Assembly: GCA_024220525.1 (NCBI GenBank)
Contig: JAMYWO010000390.1
Span: 1,454-17,471 of the forward strand
Origin: Cochliopodium minus
Lineage: Eukaryota > Discosea > Himatismenida > Cochliopodiidae
Reading direction: 5' to 3'
DNA length: 16,018 nt
A model generated the notes under the pieces. The model was not told the DNA's origin, made no database searches, and saw only the letters and a program-made list of their open reading frames with translations. This document shows, one piece after another, positions 1 through 8,862 of this stretch; the first letter of the stretch is position 1; every line of letters starts with the position of its first letter. The position numbers were made by a program, and so were the translations under genes.

Positions 1-2
1 AT

Positions 3-1010
3 AACAATAGTTTTAATAACGAAACACAATTATCTTCCAGCATTGAAGAAGAGACTCAACTTCCTTCCATTGGACCCATGCAAAAACCTCCAAAGTTAGA
101 AATAGAAGTAAAAACAGGAGAAGATGAAGAAGACTTTATTCCTCTCCCTCAAAACAGACCCAACCCTCCCCTCCCTCCTCTCCCCCTTCATGAAATACCG
201 CTTCCGCCTCTCCCTCTCGATAACATACCTCCTCCCCCTCTCCCTCTTCAAGAAATCTCCCCTCCCCCTCTCCCTCTCGATAACATACCTCCCTCTCCTT
301 CTCCCTTTGAAAAAAGCGAAAAAAAAGAAGATTCTTTAACATCTGCAACAATCCAAATGATTAACCAACCTAATAATCAACTTAACACTTGTGCCTCAAA
401 CGAAATCTACCAAAATGTCAAAGTTGATGACAAAAAAGTCACAGTTGATGTTAAAAATGTTTCTGAGACAACTCCTACTCGAAACTTCTCATTTCTTCTC
501 AATAACTCCCAAAACTCTCAAATCTCCAACGAAAACACAAACACAATCACTCCTCAAACAACAGTTACCCAAACAACACTAGTCCAAAACAATTCTTCTC
601 AATATCCCTTATTCCCACAAACCAAACCTTCACCACTCCCTCCTCCTTCTTCTATCTTTCCTACAAAAGTTCCCATCGATTTTTTTTCTCCAGAAAACTT
701 TTACAAAGACATCAAAGAAATTCCCAACAAAATCACCATCTTTCTCAAGAAATTTGGCGAGGATCTTTCTTCCAAATCTGTTGTCATCCCTCCTGTCTCC
801 CTTAGCTCTGATACCACCATCAAGATAGTCTGTTTTTTCCTTTCCAAGAAGCTTGGCTTGTCGTACGGGAACTCTTTGAACAATTTGAATGTTTCTGTCC
901 TCAATCCTAACCAGGAGAAGGTCTTGTTGGACAAAAACAAAAAGTTATCTCAAGTCATCTTTGAAATTTACAAAAGAAAAGACAATCCCACCTTCTTCTA
1001 TCATTTTTAA
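3..1010 (+). CDS. Proline-rich protein with C-terminal RA/ubiquitin-like region (5' partial)
   Basis: The frame is open to the left edge of the window, so the first ATG visible (78) need not be the real start; a TAA at 1008-1010 ends it. Counting from that ATG (310 aa), residues 15-19 are acidic, residues 33-72 are four 10-residue proline repeats, residues 80-200 are a low-complexity Asn/Thr/Ser/Gln linker, and residues about 217-310 form the only globular-looking part. That last part begins with a beta-strand-like ITIFLKKFG, continues through a hydrophobic helix (TIKIVCFFLSKKLGL) and ends in alternating strands, which is the layout of Ras-association or other ubiquitin-like domains. Proline-rich plus RA proteins often link small GTPases to actin regulators; that role here is inference. 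No membrane segment or signal peptide is seen in the visible part. The RA assignment is by pattern only and could be another ubiquitin-like fold. Confidence 0.75.
   Translation, partial: NNSFNNETQLSSSIEEETQLPSIGPMQKPPKLEIEVKTGEDEEDFIPLPQNRPNPPLPPLPLHEIPLPPLPLDNIPPPPLPLQEISPPPLPLDNIPPSPSPFEKSEKKEDSLTSATIQMINQPNNQLNTCASNEIYQNVKVDDKKVTVDVKNVSETTPTRNFSFLLNNSQNSQISNENTNTITPQTTVTQTTLVQNNSSQYPLFPQTKPSPLPPPSSIFPTKVPIDFFSPENFYKDIKEIPNKITIFLKKFGEDLSSKSVVIPPVSLSSDTTIKIVCFFLSKKLGLSYGNSLNNLNVSVLNPNQEKVLLDKNKKLSQVIFEIYKRKDNPTFFYHF
174..293 (+). repeat. Four 30-bp tandem repeats encoding proline-rich decapeptides
   Basis: Four consecutive 30-bp units encode PPLPLHEIPL, PPLPLDNIPP, PPLPLQEISP and PPLPLDNIPP, followed by a decayed fifth copy (SPSPFEK). 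Units alternate between an x-E-I and a D-N-I centre, and the two D-N-I units are nearly identical at the DNA level, so the array probably grew by duplication of a 60-bp pair. The coding strand is almost pure C/T here. Runs of P-P-L-P-L can bind SH3, WW or profilin-type partners. Confidence 0.85.
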
Positions 1011-1127
1011 AATTAAAAACTTTTTTTTTATTTAATTTTTTTCATATTTCAATTATTGAATTTATATAACTTATAATACTTTTAAATAACTTGATTGATT
1101 CTTTGGACATTTAGGTTGATTTTGAAA

Positions 1128-1162
1128 CGAAATTTCGCTCCAAATTGAATCAATTGATTTGG
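1128..1162. promoter_or_regulatory. Pair of palindromes upstream of ankyrin gene 1
   Basis: In the 206-bp spacer between two co-directional genes lie a perfect 10-bp palindrome (CGAAATTTCG, 1128-1137) and, two bases on, a 23-bp imperfect palindrome (1140-1162) whose arms are CCAAAT and ATTTGG around AATCAATTGATT. They sit about 55-90 bp before the ATG at 1217, in one of the few G/C-containing stretches of the spacer. A dimeric activator or repressor site is possible; nothing identifies the factor. Confidence 0.25.
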
Positions 1163-1216
1163 CAAATTAAATTAAAAAAAAAATAAAAAAAATAAAAAAA
1201 AAACAAAAACAACAAA

Positions 1217-2855
1217 ATGATGATTGAAGATAAAGAATGCATAGAGATCATCAAAGATCTTGAATCATATTACATTGATACAAAAAACTTTATTTCATAC
1301 TTTGGAAAAGAAAATAGGGTAAAGAGAAAATTTGAAACACGAGATCTTTCAGATTTAAAAGGTAATTGAATAAAATAATTAATGAAAAAGGAAATGTTTA
1401 AATTGAAATCAACATTTCTAAAATTATAAAAAAAAAAAGGAAAATATTAAAATTGAAATTTAGGATAATATTTAATTTAAATTTAAATAAAAATTCTCTG
1501 AAAATATTTTAAATATATCATTAAAAAAAAGATGAAAATGAAAATTCTCCACTTCATATATCTTGCAGATACATCCCCAAAGTAAAGATAATCAAGTACA
1601 TCCTGGAATCAAAAAGCAATATCAATCTGAAGAACAGATTCAACACGTCACCGTTACATCTGGCCTGCAGGAACAAAAGCATATCGCTGGAAATCATCAA
1701 TTATCTCATCATCAACAAAGCAGATCTGCACATGCGAAACAATTATGAGAATACACCCTTGCATATCGTATGTCTGAATGAGAATGTGCCCTTGGAGGTG
1801 ATAAAAACATTGATAGAGAACAAAAGCGATATCAATGCGAAGGATAGATACGATAACATCCCTCTTCATCTCACATGCTACAACGAAAAGATCTCCTTTG
1901 ATATCGTCAAGTATCTCGTTGAGATGAAAAGCGATTTGAACGTCAAAAATGGATATTTCATCACCCCTCTCCATCTCGTGTGCAGAAACAACAACAACTT
2001 GTTCCACGTGTTGAAGTATCTCGTTGAAAAAAAGAGCGATTTGAATCTCAAGGACAATTATGCCGATACTCCTCTTCATTTGGCTTGCATCAACAAAAAC
2101 ATCAGTATTGAAACTGTGAAATATTTTGTCGAAAATAAAAGTGATTTAAACTGCAGGTAAAAAAATTAAAATCAAAAAAACTAAAAATTCAAAACTTTAA
2201 ATATAAACATAAATTTAAAACATAAAATATAATACTAAAAATATTAAAAATAAATTAAATTTTAAAACAATTAATAAAAACAAATTAAAATCGATTAAAG
2301 TGATAAAACTTTAATTGAAAAAAACAAAATAATTAATTTTTAAAATGATAAAAATACTAAAAAATTAAAGTAAAAAATTTATTAATTAAAAAATAAAAAA
2401 GAGATATCTTTGACAAAACACCATTACATAATGCACTATCAAATGCAGGAGTAGACTACAGAGTACTGAAATACCTACTCGAAAACAAAGCGCACCTCGT
2501 CTCCGAAAACGAAGCGAAGAACCTCTACTTCCGAAACTCCACGAAATTCTCCAAAAACGTCATTCTGGTTCTCCTCTCTCAACAAAACTTGCGATTCACA
2601 AACTCAAACACAAGTTTTGATCAAAAAATACTTAAAATATTCACGGATTATGAGAACAATTCTTTGTGGAATACAAAGAGAAACAAATTCTTTTCACAGG
2701 ACGTGAAGGAAGGACTTTTTGTTACGTTGATGGTTTTCAAGTGTTATTCGAAGAGGATAAAACAAATTTTTCCTCGTCCTTTGCAACATTTGATCTTTCA
2801 AAAGGCGTTGATCCCAAAAAATCCAAATTATCCAATGATTTATTTCGAATATTAA
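1217..2855 (+). CDS. Ankyrin-repeat protein 1 (three exons, 407 aa)
   Basis: Exons are 1217-1361, 1532-2156 and 2402-2855. The phase-1 and phase-2 junctions rebuild GAT (Asp49) and AGA (Arg257), and the first restores a full repeat start, DENENSPLHISC. After a helical N-terminal region (1-48) come seven ankyrin repeats of about 35 residues, starting SPLHISC, TSPLHLAC, NTPLHIVC, NIPLHLTC, ITPLHLVC, DTPLHLAC and KTPLHNAL, with consensus second helices such as IVKYLVEMKSDLNVKN. Residues about 311-407 are a non-ankyrin C-terminal module (ILVLLS, then LWNTKRNKFF near 345, then FPRP near 380) that recurs in the two other ankyrin genes here. No signal peptide or membrane segment is seen, so a cytosolic or nuclear binding scaffold is likely; the partner is unknown. 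Both introns are AT-rich (170 and 245 nt) and end in AAAAAG rather than a pyrimidine-rich acceptor. Confidence 0.88.
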
Positions 2856-3098
2856 AAAATAATAGAAAATTTGTAATAAAGTTGATTAAAATAAAAATTA
2901 AAAATAAAACTGATAATTTATTTAAAAAAAATAAAAATAAAAATATAAATAAAAAATAAAAATTTAAAAAATATAATAAAGTTAAAAAATAATGTTAAAA
3001 AAATAATAAAAAAAAAACTCAAAAAAATATTTAAATAAACAAATATAAAAAGAAAAAAACTTTAAATAAAAAATTTTTTAAACTTTTTTACTTTTCTT
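2856..3098. other. AT-only intergenic spacer between convergent genes
   Basis: This stretch is nearly pure A/T, with runs of A on the + strand. It separates the TAA of ankyrin gene 1 from the TAA of the minus-strand dehydrogenase gene. I see no ORF with coding character or RNA gene; it probably holds both 3' UTRs and polyadenylation signals, which cannot be told apart from background in such AT-rich DNA. Confidence 0.5.
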
Positions 3099-6000
3099 TT
3101 AAAGTTTTATTTTAGATCCTTTTGGATCTACAAAAGGAGCAACAGAAACTTCAACATCAAATTTGGTACCAGCAATCTCAATCTGAAAAAATCTGCCAGC
3201 ACAAAAATTCTTCAAATTGACATCAAATTTCAAACGAGGATCGGAATTAACAAAGCCCATACAAACACCAGCATTCAAAGAAAATCCATAAGCAGCACTA
3301 GAAACGTAACCCACAATGTTTCCATCCAAAAGAATGGGTTCATTGCCAATGGGATAAGCATTCTCATCTAAAAACTTAAAATTTAAAATTTTTTTTTGAA
3401 CGCCGTTCATTTTTTGTTGGATCAAAAAATTTTTTCCGAGAAAATTTTCGTTTTTTTCAAAATCTACTACAAAGGAAAGCCCAGACTCTAGAGGACTGAT
3501 GTTGATGCCAAGGTCGACACCCCAAGCTTTGTATCCCTTCTCGATACGTAGCGAGTCGATGGCGTAGTAGCCTCCGAGTTTGATGTTTCTGTTTCCATAC
3601 AGTTTCTCGAACACGTGTTCGCAAGTTTCGGTGGGGATGTACAATTCGTATCCAAGTTCACCTTTATTTTAAATTTAATTTAGTTTATTTTTTATTTATT
3701 TTTTTTCGTATTAATTTTTTTCATTTTAATTTTATTTTTACTTTTTTTATCTTTATTTTTTCATTTTTTCATCTCTTATTTTGATTTTGATTTTTATTTT
3801 TATTTTTATTTTTATTTTTATTTTTATTTTTATTTTTAATTTATTATATTAATTTCATTTTTTTTAATTTTTTTTTTCAAATTTCTTCTTTTTATTTATT
3901 TTATTATTTATTTATGATTTATCTATTATTTTTATTTCTTTACCAACATATGTGATTCTCGATGCCATCAAGCTTGCCATACCAATTTCTAAGTTCTTGA
4001 ATGTGCTGAAAGGAAAGTTTTCGTTTGACAAATCTTCTCTTGTAAATTGTTGCAAAAACTTTCTGAGAAATAAAAAAATTTAAATAATAAATAAAATAAT
4101 AAAAAAAATAATAAAAAAAATATTAAAAAAAATAAAAATAATTAAAAAATATTGAACCTTGAATTAGGACCCATAATAGACAATACTCCATATTCGTTTG
4201 TGACGTCCGAAAATTTTACATTTTTGCCTTTTGGCACGTTTTTCTTCATCCAATTCATATCTCTCAATGCTTGTGAAGTGGATGTAACTTTATCAAAAAA
4301 ATGAAATTAAATAGAATTAAAATCAAAAATAGAAAAAATCAGATTTTTTTTACCAACAAAATATTTATTTTCTTCAAGCTTTGAAATAGTAAGATCAGTT
4401 TCATAACCACCTTTCAATTAAAAAAAAAAAGAAATAAAAATAAAAAACAAAAAACAAAAAACAAAAAATAAAATATAAAATATAAAATATAAAATATAAA
4501 ATATAAAATATAAAATATAAAAAATAAAATCAAATAATAAAAAATAAAAAATAAAAAATAAAAAATAAAAAATAAAAAATAAAAAATGAAATAAATAAAT
4601 GAGAAAAATCAAATAAAATTTAAATTTAAATTTTAAAAAAAATAAATTTAATAATGATAAATCTTTTAAAAATAATTTTTTTTTAAAAAACCTCTTTCAT
4701 TTAACAATCCAGTGTAAACAACTTGCCCTACATTGAGTTTAGTAATGTCCTTGGTAGAAACATAATTCAAAAAAAACTCTGCATCCTCTCCCTCTACCAA
4801 AAACTTGGAGAAGTATGATTGGTCGAACAAACATACGTCGTTTCTTGTTGCCAAATGCTCTTCTTTGACATACTCAAACCAATTCTGTCTCCCAAAGCTA
4901 TATTTGTTAACTGGCTCTACTCCTTTGGGCGCATACCTTATTAAAAAAAAATTGATAAATTTAAATTTAAAGTTATTTTTAATTTATTTTAATTATTATA
5001 ATTAACATACATTTATTTTTAAAATTTGTTTTTAATTTTACAATTTTATTTTTTTAATTTTAATTTTTAAATTTCATTTTCATTTACATCATTATTTTTT
5101 ATTATTTTTTATTTTTTTTTATTATTTTTTATTTTTATTTTCATTTTTATTTTTTCTTCATTTATTACCAATTAGGTCTTTCCCAACCAAATTTACAACC
5201 AAATGAAGCACCTTCCCTTTTGAGTCGTTCATAAAAGGGGCTCTTACGGATATTTCTTGCAGACTGAAATTCATATTTAGGCCAGTTAATGGCATAATGT
5301 AAACCTAAAATAGAATAAAAAATAAAAAATAAAAATAAATTGAAAAATAAATTAAAATAAATTAAAATAAAATGATAAAAAATAAAAATATTTAAATAAA
5401 AAATAAAATAAAATAATTATTTTTTTACCTAACACTTCACAAACTCTTTCCTTCAAAAATTGATCAGTACATTCCACATTGGAGAATCTTGCAGGAGAAA
5501 CTGACCAAAGATCTCTTTTAGAATAACCGTTCTTGATCCATTCTGCAGCTGCCTGAAATTTTTTTATTTTTATTTTTTATTTTTTTATTTTTTATTTTTT
5601 TATTTTTATTTTATTTTTATTTTTATTTATTTTTGATTTATTTTTATTTATTTATTTTTATTTATTTTATTCATTTTTTATTTTTTACTTTTCCAACACC
5701 AGCACTTGATGCAATACCACTGGAGTTAAACCCAGCAACTACGTAAAGGTTTTGTACATGAGGAGATTCTCCTAAAATGTACTTGTTATCACTAGTGAAA
5801 CTTTCAGGACCATTCACCTTTTAATAAATAAAATAATTAGAAAAATGAAAAAAATTAAAACAATAAAAAATTAATAATTAAACTAAAGAAAAAAAAAAAT
5901 TGAAAAAAAATTACCATTTGTTTAATTTCACAATCATTCAAAATAGGAGTTCTTTTTTACATTTATTATTGAAATTAAATCAAAAAAAAATTATTTTTAA

Positions 6001-6254
6001 CCTGTTTAATGCTCCATTCATCAAAATTTCAAAATGATCCCAATCTTTTGTTTTCCGAGTAAAAAAGTAAAGTGGGATTGAAAAATATAAAATTTAATTG
6101 AATTTAAACAAACCTTCTTGAAATAACTGAAATTGAAAGTTTTCAGGAATATTACCACCTTCAAAACAATATTTTGCTTTCTATCAATAAAAAATGAAAA
6201 TAAAAATAAAAATAAAAATAATAAAAAATAAAAAATAAAATAAAATATAAATAT

Positions 6255-6285
<31 letters not shown>

Positions 6286-7695
6286 CAAAGAAAAATAATT
6301 TTTTTTTTACCGGCTCAAAACCTCCCATTAAAATTCTATTTAGAAAATAAATTAAATTTTACAATTTTTGTAGTTTTTTTTTAAAAAAAATTACCCTCCA
6401 CTCCATTCTCTGTAATAGATGTACGCGTTGGGATCTCTCAGTACAGGAAGTTCTGAAGTATTAAAGTTTTTGAAAGGCTTGGTTACAACATAAAAATGTT
6501 CCGCAGCTTGCAAAGGAACAGGGCTTCCACACATTTTTCCTTATTAAAATAATTGAAAAATAAAAAGAGAAAAAATAAAAAATATTGTTAATAAATAAAA
6601 AATATTGTTAGTAATTAAAAAAATAATTAAAAATTATCTACTAAAAATAAAAAATTTAAAGCAAATAAAAAAAATTACCTATTGAATTAGCCCACATACC
6701 ACCACAATTTACAATGTTTTCACATTCAATTTTCTCTCCATCGGAAGTGGTTATGGAGGAAACTCTCCTGAGGTGTCCGTTGAGAGAGGGCTTGGTTTCG
6801 ATGGATACAACTTTAGTATCTTCCTTGATTTTCAGACCATATTGTTTTCCTCCTTTTGCAAATGCATTTACCACGTCAGTACCTTTAAAAAATTTAATAA
6901 AAAAAGATAAAAAATTTAATAAAAAAAGATAAAAAAATAAAAAAAAAATTATAAATATAATTTTATACTTGTTGCTGTTCCATCTCCAGGTAGCCATAAC
7001 GCACCTTCTAAATCTTCTTTCTTGATGAGTCCTTGCCATAACTTGCAAGCTTCTTCTCTGTCCACAAGATAAGCTTCTATGCCAAAAGATCTAGCTCTTG
7101 AGTAAGTCACTTTCAACTGATGCATTCTGAAAAAAAAACAAAAAAAAATTAAAAAAAAAATTAAAAAAAATTTAAAATCATTTTTTTAACCTATCTTTTG
7201 ATGATGCAAGAGTGAGACTTCCACATCTTTTAAATGAAGTAGATTGACCCGTTTCTTCTTCCAACTTTGCGTACAATTCCACTCCATATTTGGACAACTC
7301 TGTTTCTGACTCTGTTGGCCTGAGCTGGCCGATCAATCCCGCAGCATGCCAAGAAGTGCCACTAAAAGAAAAAATTTTTAATGTTGATAGACACATTTCT
7401 TTCTTACCAACTCAATTTCCCTTTATTTTAATTAAAAAGAAATTTTAATTTCATCGAAATTCTTACATTTTAATTATTTTTACCTTGTTCTATCAAGAGA
7501 ACATTCTTCATCCCTTCTTTGCAAAGATGATATCCAACAGATGTTCCAATCACCCCTCCACCAATGATAACTGTAAAAAAAAAAAATTTTATAAAATTGA
7601 AATTAAGAAATTTAAAATTTGTTACCTGTATCATATTTTGAGATTTTGCTTATTGTTGAATATCCCATCTTTGAGAAATTTTTATTTAACTTCAT
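3099..7695 (-). CDS. Sarcosine/dimethylglycine dehydrogenase-like flavoprotein (FAD oxidoreductase + GcvT domains), 19 exons
   Basis: Exons in transcript order: 7695-7626, 7570-7484, 7420-7408, 7361-7191, 7126-6969, 6882-6679, 6539-6395, 6335-6311, 6180-6114, 6044-6002, 5951-5915, 5817-5689, 5552-5429, 5304-5169, 4936-4692, 4410-4354, 4287-4158, 4062-3944, 3661-3099. All junctions keep phase and give 840 aa, close to family length (about 850-920). The N-terminal half is a DAO-type FAD domain: dinucleotide motif GGGVIG at 27-32, an acidic residue (Glu51) ending strand 2, and SWHAAG with His62, the position that carries covalent FAD in sarcosine and dimethylglycine dehydrogenases. KFGWERPNW near 465 leads into a GcvT-type folate-binding half with GELGYELYIP at 654-663. 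Such enzymes demethylate N-methylglycines, passing the one-carbon unit to tetrahydrofolate and electrons to ETF. GLIGQLRP after the His favours the sarcosine branch. The lysine-rich, acid-free first 21 residues could target an organelle. A later ATG (7668) is an alternative start. Confidence 0.9.
3791..3838. repeat. Hexanucleotide microsatellite, about eight units of ATTTTT
   Basis: About eight near-perfect 6-bp units lie inside the last intron (3662-3943) of the dehydrogenase gene. The transcript strand is A-rich here. This makes the intron one of the two longest in the gene (282 nt); no function is implied. Confidence 0.8.
4442..4587. repeat. Heptanucleotide array with three sub-variants, about 21 units
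   Basis: This 146-bp block in intron 15 of the dehydrogenase gene keeps a 7-bp period throughout while the unit changes: AAAAAAC (three copies), then AAAATAT (about seven), a short degenerate stretch, then AAAAATA (about seven). Three units make 21 nt, so all frames stay open and mimic a hydrophobic, repetitive peptide. It accounts for the unusual length of this intron (281 nt). The same kind of 7-bp unit occurs at 10480-10553. Confidence 0.85.
6311..6335 (-). other. 25-nt microexon of the dehydrogenase gene
   Basis: Exon 8 adds one base to complete a Gly codon and then eight codons (ILMGGFEP). The result REWSGGILMGGFEP fits the family pattern at this place (a glycine-rich strand before the acidic FEP). 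Flanking introns are 59 and 130 nt with GTAA donors. It is too short for ordinary ORF-based gene finding. Confidence 0.75.
7408..7420 (-). other. 13-nt microexon of the dehydrogenase gene
   Basis: Exon 3 has only 13 nt, flanked by an AAAG acceptor and a GTAAGA donor, with introns of 63 and 46 nt. It enters in phase 1 and leaves in phase 2, supplying G-K-L-S and the first two bases of Cys57. Without it the second and fourth exons do not join in frame; with it the conserved run Glu-x-x-x-Leu-x-x-Gly-Thr-Ser-Trp-His in front of the flavin-binding His62 is restored. Confidence 0.8.
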
Positions 7696-7974
7696 TTCTT
7701 CCAATGAAAAAAAGAAATCAAAATTTTTTTATATTTTTTTTTGTTTGATAAAATTTGAAATTTTTAATAGATGCATCCTCTTTCTTATTTAAAGTTCAAG
7801 ATAGATATTCAATATGATTATATCATTTTTTGATCAAATCGTTTTGAAAAATAAAAATATAAAAAATGAAAAGAATAACCAAATCATATCGTTATTGTAC
7901 AATGAATTCAATAAAATAGAAGATTTAAAGATCATGAAGAAAAAATTCAAAACTTTTTTGCTTTATTTTTCAAA
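7696..7974. other. Intergenic spacer with the presumed dehydrogenase promoter
   Basis: This 279-bp spacer lies between the start of the dehydrogenase gene and the end of the next minus-strand gene. It contains no convincing exon on either strand. It is slightly less AT-pure than the introns around 7780-7850, where a minus-strand promoter would be expected, but no specific element is recognised. Confidence 0.4.
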
Positions 7975-8862
7975 TTAAAAAAGATTGGAAAAAAATGTGA
8001 TGATCATAAACAATACAATGCTTGGATATAAGAATGTGGAAGTATTGGTATTTCCAAGATCTGTTCCACATGCAGCTCTGGGAGTGAATTGGATACCGGT
8101 GGAATTTAATTGAAAGGTTGTTGGTGGATTGGTAGGAGATGCGACAAATCCAGGGATGTTTCCAGTTGCCAAACCATTATTGAAAAAAGTAATATAATCT
8201 CCATATAATTGTTCCAATGTATTTCCCAATACAACTTTTATAAAAATAATTATGAAAGCATTTTATTCTTCTTATTTTTTTTTTTACCTCTTTTCTTGCA
8301 TGCATCATAAATACCCTAGTATTTTAAAAAATAAGTTAAATTATCAATTATATAAACCACAATTTGATATAAAGGATTGGATATTCGTCAAATAAAAAAT
8401 AAATTTATTTTTACTTGCGCAGTTTTCGATTCTACGTATACAGTTAGATTGAATATTCCATTTGTATCACTAGATCCTCTATTAACAACTTGTTGCTGTT
8501 GGAGACTGCATGTGTAATTACAAATCAGGTCAATGAGATTTTTTTCGCAACAATCAGTCTGAGTGGATAGTTTAATATTAATAATTGGTTAAATCAAAGT
8601 TTATATTATGTTTATATGTTAAATATTGATTATATATTTTTACTCCAAACAGGATTGGAAATTGGGTTTCTATTTGTGTTTTTGCAGTTTGTGTATCATT
8701 CACTGTGCAACATGATTGGCTTGAATATTGGGTGCAATATACTAGTGCTTGATTTGATAATGGTGGGCCTGGGTTGCTTCCTAACAATGGACAAAAAGTT
8801 TGACAATTGCAAATCGAAATCATCGCACAAATCAAATAGAATACAAGTACTGAAATCTTCAT
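7975..8862 (-). CDS. Secreted, probably GPI-anchored NPC1 N-terminal-domain-like protein, four exons
   Basis: Exons 8862-8644, 8558-8415, 8315-8288 and 8234-7975 join in frame to 216 aa; the third is only 28 nt (GIYDACKKR). Residues 1-20 are a signal peptide with a long hydrophobic core. The mature part has ten cysteines, including SCC near 49-50, TDCC at 74-77 and the diagnostic stretch NLIDLICNYTCSLQQQQ. This resembles NPC1's C-x-x-C-x-x-N-x-x-x-L-x-C-x-x-T-C-S-x-x-Q segment, followed by the Y-x-A-C helix (here IYDACK). Several N-x-S/T sequons are present. The C-terminus ends in about 18 hydrophobic residues after a small-residue GNTNTS stretch with no cytosolic tail, typical of a GPI-attachment signal. 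In NPC1 this domain binds the sterol hydroxyl end; folate/riboflavin receptors share the fold, so the ligand is uncertain. It is divergent from an NPC1/Patched-like gene. The ATG at 8862 is used because a frame-consistent ATG further upstream is lacking. Confidence 0.8.

Noticed and set aside
136-351. Minus-strand ORF rich in Glu/Gly
   Set aside because: It is the antisense shadow of the proline-rich repeat; its composition follows directly from the C/T-rich coding strand.
1569-1569. Acceptor TCTTGCAG at 1561-1568 as start of ankyrin gene 1 exon 2
   Set aside because: It looks like a good acceptor but gives a stop within a few codons in the exon 1 phase. The weaker AG at 1531 keeps frame and completes the first ankyrin repeat.
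1563-1748. Plus-strand Gln/His-rich ORF
   Set aside because: It is out of frame with the ankyrin repeats that cover the same bases and are continuous across both neighbouring junctions.
2666-2959. Second plus-strand ORF overlapping the end of ankyrin gene 1
   Set aside because: It is an alternative frame of the last exon running into A-rich spacer, with Lys/Asn-only low complexity at the end.
4418-4612. Minus-strand ORF encoding a Phe/Tyr/Ile-rich, membrane-like peptide
   Set aside because: It is the 7-bp microsatellite in intron 15 of the dehydrogenase; the 21-nt super-period keeps it open without coding.
7485-7748. Plus-strand ORF over the dehydrogenase start
   Set aside because: It crosses exons and introns of the minus-strand gene, whose FAD-binding motif defines the coding strand.
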